From the NCBI GenBank assembly GCA_002412495.1, contig DHVE01000021.1:19928-83927 (forward strand): a DNA stretch of 64,000 nucleotides, given 5' to 3'. This stretch comes from Betaproteobacteria bacterium UBA5216. GTDB lineage: Bacteria > Pseudomonadota > Gammaproteobacteria > Burkholderiales > SG8-41. A program made the translations under genes and the position numbers. Below, one piece after another: positions 8,139 through 15,893 of this stretch; position 1 is the first letter of the stretch; each line of letters begins with the position of its first letter. The notes under the pieces were generated by a model. It was not told the DNA's origin and made no database searches. It was given only the letters and a program-made list of their open reading frames with translations.

Positions 8139-8820
8139 AAACAATAAGTTATATGTCATTGTGCCGCATCGCGGCGTGAACGCGGGCAAGTCGCGCTTGT
8201 CGTCGTTGCTCGGTGACGTCGCGCGCGGCAAGTTGAATCGCTGGCTGTTGGCGCGCACCCTGAATGTGGTCACGCAGTGGCTGGGCGATATTCAACACTG
8301 CCTGGTGGTGAGCCCGTGCGAAGTGACGCTTGCACTGGCGCGCCGCGCCGGTGCGCTGGCCTTGCCGGAGCAGGCATCCACCACCGGATTGAACGACGCG
8401 CTGGCGCAAGCCGCCGCGCACGCGGCTGCGCTGGACGCGCAACGGTTGCTGATCCTGCCGTGTGATTTGCCGTGCCTGGAAGTAGCCGCCTTGCAGGCCA
8501 TGGAAGCCATCCCCATCGCGGGCGGCGACGTGGTGATCGCGCCGGACTGGCATCACACGGGAACCAATGCGTTGCTGGTGGATGCAAGCGTGCGTGAGTT
8601 TGCGTTTGGCGCGGGCAGTTACGCAAAACATCTCGCACAGGGCAACACGCGCGGCGCGCGCACGGTGGCGTGTGTGCATGAGGCGCTGGCGTTCGATCTG
8701 GATACGGCGGATGATTTCGAGACGTGGTGTCTCAGTGATGATGCGCCGCGCGAGTTTCTTGCGGCCCTGCCGCGCGCTGTATCACGCAGCGCGGCGGCTG
8801 TGACCTCGCGCACAAAGTAA
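8131..8820 (+). CDS. cofC: Phospholactate (or PEP/3-PG) guanylyltransferase (CofC/FbiD)
   Basis: A 229-residue guanylyltransferase supplying the activated side chain to CofD. The ATG at 8131 overlaps the end of cofD, and the N-terminus YVIVPHRGVNAGKSRL is the nucleotide-binding entry of the family. The acidic metal-binding element is in LLILPCDLPCL, and the C-terminal 'FDLDTADDFE' is also typical. The acceptor (2-phospholactate, phosphoenolpyruvate or 3-phosphoglycerate) cannot be read by eye. This completes the F420 pathway from tyrosine and the ribityl precursor. Confidence 0.92.
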   Translation: MFKNNKLYVIVPHRGVNAGKSRLSSLLGDVARGKLNRWLLARTLNVVTQWLGDIQHCLVVSPCEVTLALARRAGALALPEQASTTGLNDALAQAAAHAAALDAQRLLILPCDLPCLEVAALQAMEAIPIAGGDVVIAPDWHHTGTNALLVDASVREFAFGAGSYAKHLAQGNTRGARTVACVHEALAFDLDTADDFETWCLSDDAPREFLAALPRAVSRSAAAVTSRTK

Positions 8821-8848
8821 CGCCCCAAGTAACCCACCAAGGATAAGC

Positions 8849-9817
8849 ATGTATCGTTTTTCAGTCACAAGTCTGGTGGTCAGTACGCTGGTTGCGACTG
8901 CGGCCATGGCGCAAACCACGAACTATCCGAACCGCCCGATCCGCATGATTGCGCCATCCTCCGCGGGCGGGCCGGTGGATGTGATTGCGCGCGCGATCAG
9001 CATCAGCTTAAGCGACGCGCTCGGTCAGCAGATCGTGGTGGACAATCGCGCGGGCGCCGCGGGATTGATCGGCGCGGAGATCGTGGCGAAATCTGCGCCC
9101 GATGGGTATACGCTCTTGATGGGTTTCTCCGGCCCGCTGGCGATCGTGCCGCATCTGGTCAAACAAGTGCCGTACGACACCAACAAGGATTTCACGCCGA
9201 TCACGCTGGCGGCTTCCGCGCCGTACGTACTGCTGGTGCATCCGAGCCTGCCGGTGAAATCGGTGAAAGAGCTGATCGATCTGGCGAAGTCGCAACCGGG
9301 CAAATTGAATTTTGCTTCGGGCGGCACCGGCGTCGGCATCCACATGGCCGGCGAGTTATTTAACGTGGCGGCGGGGGTCAAAATCACGCATGTGCCCTAC
9401 AAAGGCGCGGGGCCGGGCATGACAGCGCTGCTTGCGGGCGAAGTGAACATGATGTTCAACGGCCTGTCGGCGGCGTTGCCGCAGGTGAAAGCGGGCCGGT
9501 TGCGCGCGCTGGCGGTGGGCGGCGATAAGCGCTCCGCACTGCTGCCCGAGTTGCCAACAGTGGCGGAAAGCGGCTTGCAGTTCAATACGTCAGGCTGGTA
9601 CGGCCTGCTGGGTCCGGCGGGCCTGCCGCGCGCGCTGGTGAATAAATTGCGCGGCGACACCCTGCGCGCGCTCGCAGCAGCAGAAACCAAGGAACGCATG
9701 ACCGCGCTCGCCGTGGAAACCATAGGCTCGACCCCCGAAGCGTTTGCCGATTTGCTGAAACAGGAATACGCGCAGTGGGGCCGCGTGGTGAAAGCGGCGG
9801 GGATTAAACAACAGTAA
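8849..9817 (+). CDS. Bug-family solute-binding protein
   Basis: A 322-residue periplasmic receptor. The signal peptide MYRFSVTSLVVSTLVATAAM-AQ is followed by YPNRPIRMIAPSSAGGPVDV and QQIVVDNRAGAAG, the Bug signatures. It lies 29 nt after cofC on the same strand, preceded by AAGGATAAGC, so it is probably co-transcribed with the F420 genes. No membrane partners are nearby. Ligand unknown, presumably a small carboxylic acid. Confidence 0.92.
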   Translation: MYRFSVTSLVVSTLVATAAMAQTTNYPNRPIRMIAPSSAGGPVDVIARAISISLSDALGQQIVVDNRAGAAGLIGAEIVAKSAPDGYTLLMGFSGPLAIVPHLVKQVPYDTNKDFTPITLAASAPYVLLVHPSLPVKSVKELIDLAKSQPGKLNFASGGTGVGIHMAGELFNVAAGVKITHVPYKGAGPGMTALLAGEVNMMFNGLSAALPQVKAGRLRALAVGGDKRSALLPELPTVAESGLQFNTSGWYGLLGPAGLPRALVNKLRGDTLRALAAAETKERMTALAVETIGSTPEAFADLLKQEYAQWGRVVKAAGIKQQ

Positions 9818-9832
9818 ACAACAGCAGGTCAA

Positions 9833-9920
9833 AATCCTCGACACAGATTTCGCAGATTAAAACCATGTGGTTAATCTGCGTAAATCTGCGAAATCTGCGT
9901 CAAAGGTTTTGATTTTTCAG
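9833..9920. repeat. Inverted repeat with tandem CTGCG units
   Basis: Perfect 10-bp arms CGCAGATTAA (9851-9860) and TTAATCTGCG (9871-9880), extended by ACC/GGT into the loop. The right side continues as tandem copies of AAATCTGCG. The outer bases TCAAAATCCT and GGTTTTGA also pair imperfectly. It sits between a Bug gene and the hydrolase gene, and may be a mobile intergenic repeat or an mRNA-stabilising structure. Confidence 0.65.
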
Positions 9921-9928
9921 GGATCGTT

Positions 9929-10627
9929 ATGAAAACGAAAAATATCCAAGTGCCACTACGCGACGGCGTGATGGGCGCTTACCTTGCCGTGCCCGATGGC
10001 CCGCCCAAGGGTGGCATCGTCGCCATCATGGAAATCTGGGGTGTGAACGACACCATGCGCAAACACGCGCAGGAGTTTGCCGAGGCCGGCTTTGTGTGTC
10101 TGGTGCCGGATTTATTCTGGCGGCAGGAGCCGGGCGTGGAATTGTCAGACCGCAATCCCGAGGACGGCAAGAAGGCGTTCGATCTGTATTACGAATTCGA
10201 CTACGACCTCGGCGTGCGTGACATGGAAGACACCGTGAAATATCTCGCGGGTTTGCCGGAATGCAACGGCAAGGCGGGCGCCGTGGGTTATTGCCTTGGC
10301 GGCAAGCTGTGTTATCTATTGTGCTGCCGCACCGACATCGCATGCGCGGTGGCGTATTACGGCACTTACATTGAACACAATATCCGCGAAGCGAAAAACC
10401 TGCATCGGCCGTTCATGCTGCACATGGCGATGAAGGATCGCTGGGTGCAGGCGGAAGTCAATGAGTTGCTGGAGCGGCGGCTGTCGCCCAACCCGCTGGT
10501 GACCATCCACAAATATCCCGATGCCGATCACGCTTTTGCGCGCCATGGCGGCAAGCCGTTTCGCAAGGACGACGCGGATCGCGCGCTGGCACTGACGGTG
10601 GATTTTTTTAACAAGCATCTTGTTTAA
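9929..10627 (+). CDS. Dienelactone hydrolase family protein
   Basis: A 232-residue alpha/beta hydrolase matching carboxymethylenebutenolidase. The catalytic triad is Cys122 (in GYCLGG), Asp170 (AMKDRW) and His201 (DADHAF), with the partner Glu36 (IMEIWG). The spacing is nearly identical to classic DLH. Such enzymes open dienelactones in chlorocatechol-type aromatic degradation, but many paralogues have other ester or lactone substrates. It heads a run of catabolic-type genes on the same strand. Confidence 0.9.
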   Translation: MKTKNIQVPLRDGVMGAYLAVPDGPPKGGIVAIMEIWGVNDTMRKHAQEFAEAGFVCLVPDLFWRQEPGVELSDRNPEDGKKAFDLYYEFDYDLGVRDMEDTVKYLAGLPECNGKAGAVGYCLGGKLCYLLCCRTDIACAVAYYGTYIEHNIREAKNLHRPFMLHMAMKDRWVQAEVNELLERRLSPNPLVTIHKYPDADHAFARHGGKPFRKDDADRALALTVDFFNKHLV

Positions 10628-10645
10628 CGCAAAAGGCAGACGCAA

Positions 10646-11701
10646 ATGAGCCGCATCAAGGCAGGAATTCTTCTCAGCAATCAGCAGTTCGAAGGCGCGG
10701 ACATGGTGAGCGCCCTTGAAGAGCAGATCGTCATGTTGCGGCTGTTGCGCGACCGCGGGTGGGATTCCTACTTCGCCAGTCAGCATTATCTGAACGAGGG
10801 CGGCAATCAGGGACTGCAGATGGTCCCCTTTCTCGCCCGTCTCGCAGCCGAGGCGGGAGACATGACGATGGGGCTCGGGTTGCTGCTCGCGCCGCTGCAC
10901 AATCCTGTCTACACGGCGGAGACTATTGCCACGCTGGACGTAATTTCGCGGGGCAACCTGATTTTTGGCGTGGGGCTGGGCTATCGCACATCGGAGTTCG
11001 AGGCCTTCGGCGTGCGCAAAGGTCAGCGCGTGCAACGTTTCGAGGAATGTCTCACGATCGCCAAGCGGCTGTGGATCGAGGACAAGGTGAGCTATGAAAG
11101 CGACACCTGCAGTTTGAAGGATGCGCATCTGTCGCTGAAGTGCGTGCAGAAGCCGCACCCGCCCATCTGGTTCGCCGCCAAACACCCCAACGCCATACGC
11201 CGCGCCGCCCAACTGGGAGACTGTCTCTACCACAGCCCCAAGGCCACGCTTGCCACCCACAAAGAGCGGCTGGCGATCTACAAGGACGAACTGCAAAAGT
11301 TGGGCAAGCCGCTGCCGCGCGAAAACCCGTGCCGCATCGAGATCTATTGCGCCAAGGACCGTGCCACTGCGATGGCCTTGGCGGGGCCGTATATCACCGA
11401 GAAGTACAAGGCCTACGCCCAGTGGGAGAGTGACAAGGCCATGCCTGAACATGAGCGCATCAACAAATCCTTTGAGGATCTCGTGCAGGACCGGTTCGTG
11501 ATCGGTTCGCCGGACGACTGCTGGAATCAGCTTCAACCCTACATCAAGGAACTGGGCGTGACACACTTTGTTTTCCGCACCAACTTCCTCGGTATGCCGC
11601 TCTCCAATGCGTTGGCGAGCATGCGGCTGATGTCGGAGGAGTTGCTGCCGGCGCTGCACAAGGCTACGCCGACGCCACTGCATCAGATCTCGGCTGTCTG
11701 A
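10646..11701 (+). CDS. LLM-class (luciferase-like) oxidoreductase
   Basis: A 351-residue member of the luciferase-like superfamily. MSRIKAGILLSNQQFEGADM opens the barrel, and the glycine-rich loop IFGVGLGYRTSEF lies at residues 106-118. It differs clearly from the 726 and 11736 paralogues. It lies 18 nt after the hydrolase and 34 nt before a second LLM gene, so these form an operon. Cofactor could be F420 or FMN. Confidence 0.87.
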   Translation: MSRIKAGILLSNQQFEGADMVSALEEQIVMLRLLRDRGWDSYFASQHYLNEGGNQGLQMVPFLARLAAEAGDMTMGLGLLLAPLHNPVYTAETIATLDVISRGNLIFGVGLGYRTSEFEAFGVRKGQRVQRFEECLTIAKRLWIEDKVSYESDTCSLKDAHLSLKCVQKPHPPIWFAAKHPNAIRRAAQLGDCLYHSPKATLATHKERLAIYKDELQKLGKPLPRENPCRIEIYCAKDRATAMALAGPYITEKYKAYAQWESDKAMPEHERINKSFEDLVQDRFVIGSPDDCWNQLQPYIKELGVTHFVFRTNFLGMPLSNALASMRLMSEELLPALHKATPTPLHQISAV

Positions 11702-11735
11702 CCGTCATTGAGTGTAGTAACAAGGAGAAAGCAGC

Positions 11736-12803
11736 ATGGAATTCGGACTGACCTGGGCGAAGCTCGACGAAATGGAGTACGTCACCGAGGCCGAGAAGCT
11801 CGGCTTCACGCACCTGTGGACCACCGACAGTGGCTTAATTCGTTCCGACGCGTTTGTGTTTTTGACGGTTGCCGCGCAACAAACCAAGACCATGAAAATC
11901 GGTATGGGTGTCGCGGTGCCAGGCCTCCGCCTCGCGCCCACGCTGGCCGCGGGCATGGCCACGCTCAACATGGTGGCGCCGGGCCGCTGCTTTGTGGCCT
12001 TGGGTACCGGCAACACCGGCATGCGCCTGTTGGGCCGCAAGCCCATGGGCCTGAAAAACTTCGCGGCCTATGCGCGTACCGTGCGTAATTTGCTGGACGG
12101 CAAGGACGCGGAGTACGAGCACAACGGCGAGAAACACACCATCCGTTTCATGCTGACCGACAAAGGTTATCGCAATCTGCGCGATCCGATCCCGATGTAC
12201 CTTGCGGGTTACGGCCCCAAGGCGCAGGCGCTGGCCGGGGAAATCGCCGATGGCCTGACCACCAATGTGCCGCGCGGCGGCACGCTCGACCAGATACTCG
12301 TCAATGTCAGGCAGGGGGCGGCGAAAGCGGGCCGCTCACTGGGCAAATTTGAAAAATTTCACCTATCGGTGCGCGTGAACTTCGCCGTGCTGGAGCCCGG
12401 CGAGCCGGTCGATTCCGAGCGCATCGTCAACGAATTCGGCCCCGCCATTACCACCTCGATGCACTCCACCATGGACCGGCACCTCGAATTCGGCGAAGAC
12501 CCGCCCGAGTTCCTGCGGCCCATCTGGAAGGACTATGTGGCATTCCATATGGCGCGGCCCGCCGCCGAACGCCAGAAGATGATGCATGAGAGCCACAACG
12601 TTTACGTGGCGCCGGACGAGCGGCGCTTTGTCACGCCCGAAGTCATCAAGCGTTTTTGTATTGTCGGCCAGCCCGTCGAAGTGCTGGAGCAGGTGCGCGA
12701 GCTGGAGCGCCAAGGCGTGCGTCAGTTGATGTGCAACTTTCCGCTGGCGCGTGGCTATCAGATGGTGCGCGATTACGCTAAGAATATTATTCAGAAGCTG
12801 TAG
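11736..12803 (+). CDS. LLM-class oxidoreductase, probable F420-dependent
   Basis: A 355-residue luciferase-like protein. It begins MEFGLTWAKLDE and has the loop APGRCFVALGTGNTG at residues 81-95, the form seen in F420-dependent methylene-tetrahydromethanopterin reductase-type enzymes. The start follows AAGGAGAAAGCAGC, a strong ribosome binding site. The pairing with 10646 suggests two steps of one pathway or different substrates; the reaction is not determined. Confidence 0.87.
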   Translation: MEFGLTWAKLDEMEYVTEAEKLGFTHLWTTDSGLIRSDAFVFLTVAAQQTKTMKIGMGVAVPGLRLAPTLAAGMATLNMVAPGRCFVALGTGNTGMRLLGRKPMGLKNFAAYARTVRNLLDGKDAEYEHNGEKHTIRFMLTDKGYRNLRDPIPMYLAGYGPKAQALAGEIADGLTTNVPRGGTLDQILVNVRQGAAKAGRSLGKFEKFHLSVRVNFAVLEPGEPVDSERIVNEFGPAITTSMHSTMDRHLEFGEDPPEFLRPIWKDYVAFHMARPAAERQKMMHESHNVYVAPDERRFVTPEVIKRFCIVGQPVEVLEQVRELERQGVRQLMCNFPLARGYQMVRDYAKNIIQKL

Positions 12804-12845
12804 GCGAGCGGATAAAACGCATCGATTAACCCACGGAGTATTGGC

Positions 12846-13961
12846 ATGTCTAAAGTTGCAGTCATCGGTAACACCGCACGCGCGATCGGCGCCGTATGTG
12901 CGTCCGATCTCACGTTGTCCGGCCACCAGGTTCGCTTTGCGGTATTTCCAGAGCAGATGGATCAGCTCCCGGCGCTGCGCAAGGCGGGCGGCTTCACTGT
13001 CGAAGGGGACGCGAAACACCTGGTGTCGAAGAAGACCGGCTTCGCCAAGCTCGACAAAATTTGCGACTCCACCGCCGAAGCCCTGAAGGACGCCGAGGCC
13101 GTGTTGATCGAAGTGGACATGCATCAGCTTGAGGCCAAATTCAAAGCGATGATTCCCGAATTTGCGCGCGGCGCCGTGGTGCATGTGCAGAGCCACGGCT
13201 ACTGGCCGGCAGCGAGGCTCACGCCGATGTTGAAGAAGGCGGGGCGTGAAGATGTGCTGGTAACCGAAGCGCCCGCGCCCACGCATGCGGCGCGTTATAG
13301 CGGCACGGTGGTAACGCCCAAGGGGCTGCGCAAGGGCATCCAGATCGCCACGGTGCCGGCATCGCGTATGGACGAAGCGCTTGCGGCGTTAAAGCCGCTG
13401 TTCCCTGATTTCACGGCGGCGTCTTCGGTGCTGCAAACCGGGCTGGAGAATCTGAATCTCATCGTGCATCCGGCGATGGTGTTGCCCAACGTCGGCGCGA
13501 TGGAGCGCGCGAAACTCGACGGCCGGCAGTTTGGTTTTTACCAGGAGGGCGTGGTGCCCGCCGCGGGCGTGCTGGGTGATGCGCTCGACGCCGAGCGCAA
13601 GCGCGTGTGCGAGGCTTATGGCGTGGTGCACACCTCGATGGCAAAAGCGATTGAGCAGTACTACGGCTTCAAGAGCGACTCGTTTTACGAGGCGATGCAC
13701 AACCCGGTATACAAATCGTTTCCACCGTTTCAGCCCGACGTCTGGCGCACGTGGGCCGCGGACGATTTGCCCTATGCCATCGTGCCGTGCGTGCAGTTGG
13801 CCGAACAGGCGGGCATTGCTGTTCCGCTGCACCGATCGTTTGCGGAGATACTCGGCGTGCTGCTCGGCGTTGATACGTGGACGTGGGGGCCTTCACTGGC
13901 CGACATGGATCTCGCCGGCACGCCAATCGATGTAAAAAAACGCATGTTGGGAGGAGCCTGA
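12846..13961 (+). CDS. NAD/NADP octopine/nopaline dehydrogenase family protein
   Basis: A 371-residue opine-dehydrogenase-like protein with an N-terminal Rossmann domain (VAVIGNTARAIGAVCASDL, with a modified glycine motif) and a C-terminal helical substrate domain. The latter contains NLIVHPAMVLPN, whose His is the probable catalytic base of the family. Opine dehydrogenases reductively couple an alpha-keto acid to an amine, or the reverse. It sits between LLM oxidoreductases and a Bug receptor, only 2 nt before the latter's start, suggesting catabolism of an N-substituted amino acid or similar acid. Function is an inference. Confidence 0.85.
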   Translation: MSKVAVIGNTARAIGAVCASDLTLSGHQVRFAVFPEQMDQLPALRKAGGFTVEGDAKHLVSKKTGFAKLDKICDSTAEALKDAEAVLIEVDMHQLEAKFKAMIPEFARGAVVHVQSHGYWPAARLTPMLKKAGREDVLVTEAPAPTHAARYSGTVVTPKGLRKGIQIATVPASRMDEALAALKPLFPDFTAASSVLQTGLENLNLIVHPAMVLPNVGAMERAKLDGRQFGFYQEGVVPAAGVLGDALDAERKRVCEAYGVVHTSMAKAIEQYYGFKSDSFYEAMHNPVYKSFPPFQPDVWRTWAADDLPYAIVPCVQLAEQAGIAVPLHRSFAEILGVLLGVDTWTWGPSLADMDLAGTPIDVKKRMLGGA

Positions 13962-13963
13962 CC

Positions 13964-14923
13964 ATGAAACGAGTCTTGGCAGTTGGAGTAATTGCAGTCA
14001 CGGCGTCGGGCGCGTTTGCCGCCGATTATCCGGTCAAGGCGATTCGTATCGTCTCGCCGTTTCCGCCGGGCGGCAGCGTCGATCTCGTCGCGCGCATTCT
14101 GGGCGCGGACCTGGGCAAGGTGCTTGGCCAGCAGATCGTCGTCGACAATCGCAGCGGCGCCACTGGCATGATCGGCACCGAGATGGCGAAAAACGCGCCG
14201 CCCGATGGCTACACGCTGCTCATCAACACCTTGCCCTTCGTGACCAACCAGTTCGCGTATGCCAAAACGCCCTACGACCCGGTCAACGATTTCGCGCCCG
14301 TTTCGCTGCTGGCTTCGGTGGCGTCGGTGCTGGTGTCGCATCCCGCGCTGCCAGTGACGTCGATGAAAGACCTGATCGCGCTCGCACGGGCCAAACCCAA
14401 CGCGATTACCTACGGCACGGCGGGCGCGGGCTCGAATCCCCACATCGCGGGCGAGCTGCTCAACAACCTCGCCAAGATCAAACTCCTCGCCGTGCATTAC
14501 AAGGGCGGCGGGCCGGCGACGATCGCAACGTTGAGCGGCGAGACCCAGCTCTATTTCGTCAATGCCATACCGGAAGCGGTTCCGCACCTCCAGGCGAAGC
14601 GGTTGAAGGCGCTGGGCATCACCGATACCAAGCGCAACGCCAGCGCCCCGCAGATTCCGACGATGGCAGAGGCGGGCCTGCCCGGCTACGAGTTCGTGAC
14701 GTGGCAAATACTCGCGGCGCCGAAGGCCACGCCCGCGACTATCATCGCGGCACTCAACGAAAAAATTCGGGCTGTGCTGAAGACGCCCGAAGCCATGAAG
14801 CGCTGGCAGGATCGTGGGTTGGACGTGATCGCGAGCACACCCGATGAGATGGCCGCGCATCTCGCGCGGGAAATCAAGAAGTGGGGCGCCGTGTTCAGGG
14901 AGCAGGGCATCCGGGCGGAGTAG
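13964..14923 (+). CDS. Bug-family solute-binding protein
   Basis: A 319-residue receptor. I chose the ATG at 13964 because it follows GGAGGAGCCTGACC and starts the signal peptide MKRVLAVGVIAVTASGAFA-AD; the longer frame from 13877 overlaps the preceding gene. YPVKAIRIVSPFPPGGSVDL and QQIVVDNRSGATG are the Bug blocks. Close coupling to the opine-dehydrogenase-like gene suggests that it captures the substrate or a related acid. Confidence 0.92.
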   Translation: MKRVLAVGVIAVTASGAFAADYPVKAIRIVSPFPPGGSVDLVARILGADLGKVLGQQIVVDNRSGATGMIGTEMAKNAPPDGYTLLINTLPFVTNQFAYAKTPYDPVNDFAPVSLLASVASVLVSHPALPVTSMKDLIALARAKPNAITYGTAGAGSNPHIAGELLNNLAKIKLLAVHYKGGGPATIATLSGETQLYFVNAIPEAVPHLQAKRLKALGITDTKRNASAPQIPTMAEAGLPGYEFVTWQILAAPKATPATIIAALNEKIRAVLKTPEAMKRWQDRGLDVIASTPDEMAAHLAREIKKWGAVFREQGIRAE

Positions 14924-14980
14924 TACGCAGCCGTAGAAGCCCCTTCCCCTTCACGGCAAATTTATACATACATCTCCCGT

Positions 14981-15100
14981 AGCCCGGAAGTAGCGCAGCG
15001 TATTCCGGGAGGAAGCACCGTGCAACCGAAGTGCGCGATTTTATCCATCATTCGTTCCCCGGAATACGGCCATAAAAAACCATCGCCTACTTCCGGGCTT
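14981..15100. repeat. Imperfect inverted repeat (AGCCCGGAAGTAG... type)
   Basis: The left arm at 14981-15010 (AGCCCGGAAGTAGCG, then CGTATTCCGGG) pairs with the right arm around 15057-15100 (CCCCGGAATACGG, then CTACTTCCGGGCTT). This is the common proteobacterial intergenic repeat with outer GCCCGGAAGTAG and inner ATTCCGGG segments. It lies between two genes that converge here (14923 plus, 15104 minus) and could act as a bidirectional transcription barrier. Confidence 0.75.
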
Positions 15101-15103
15101 GCT

Positions 15104-15538
15104 TCATTTGCCTTCTTTTTTCATATTTGGCAGTGCGCCAGAACCCACGCCGACTTGCGAATTGAGGATTGTCGGCTCTGATAGGTCTACGCCAATCGCT
15201 TTCCCTGCTTTCACAAGGTCAAAGTAAAAGGGGTGCGTTGAACTCAGATGTACGTATTCAAGCATCCGACCGAGCGTTGAACTATTTGAGATCTGGACTA
15301 GTGTACGGAGCGCCTCAGCGCCGTGACTCTCGAGTAAATCCTGCACAGGTCCGGTTCCTATCAGGCCGTACTCCCAATCCTCCGTCACGATATCTGCCAA
15401 CTCTAGGACAAACTCGACACCCCCATGCAAATCTAAACCCAAGGTTTGCAACGACGCCTTGGCCTTCGTGAGGTCAACGTCCTTGGGGTGATGAAGTTCC
15501 AAGTAAATTAGGAAGAGTGATTCATCGGTCGGGGTCAT
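15104..15538 (-). CDS. Hypothetical protein, 144 aa (possibly DUF6869-like)
   Basis: A small acidic protein with no signal peptide. The segment ELADIVTEDWEYGLIGTGPVQDLLESHG recalls the DUF6869 pattern (gap then GPxxDLLxxHG), but only from memory and at low certainty. The ATG at 15538 is the only plausible start. The base composition is lower in GC than the flanking catabolic genes. It stands alone between repeats and an empty stretch, a typical place for an acquired gene. Confidence 0.55.
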   Translation of the reverse strand: MTPTDESLFLIYLELHHPKDVDLTKAKASLQTLGLDLHGGVEFVLELADIVTEDWEYGLIGTGPVQDLLESHGAEALRTLVQISNSSTLGRMLEYVHLSSTHPFYFDLVKAGKAIGVDLSEPTILNSQVGVGSGALPNMKKEGK

Positions 15539-15893
15539 ATTGCGCTAACAGGTTATTGTAGTGACAAACGCGCCTCTTCATGAAAAAGTAGTAGAGCTGG
15601 ACAGGTTGCAGCATCAGGGAACGCGCAAAGCATGAACGCGCCGTGAATCTTAAATATAACAGAGAGCGTCAGGTTGTGGCCGGCTTGAGCCAGTGGGACG
15701 CCAAGCATGGATTACTCATAAGCGGAAACTGCCAGCAGGTCAGTCCGGACTTGCACATTTGACATCAGCCATGCCGTGCATGCAGTCTTCCGAACCGACG
15801 AGGCGCGCAGTGCCACTGCACCGCGCGTCCACAAAGATTCTCAGCGCCGGCAATGTTGCACCCGACCGCAGCTCGCCAAGCTCCCTCTAGCAC
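15539..15893. other. Gene-poor intergenic stretch, 355 bp
   Basis: Between the hypothetical gene (starting at 15538, minus) and the end of the TPP-enzyme gene at 15894. The one short plus-strand frame (15693-15890) has an unconvincing composition and no recognisable domain. No tRNA, riboswitch or clear hairpin was seen. It must contain the promoter of the 15104-15538 gene. Confidence 0.5.

Noticed and set aside
15693..15890. 65-residue plus-strand frame
   Set aside because: No recognisable domain, no clear ribosome binding site, and composition typical of non-coding DNA.
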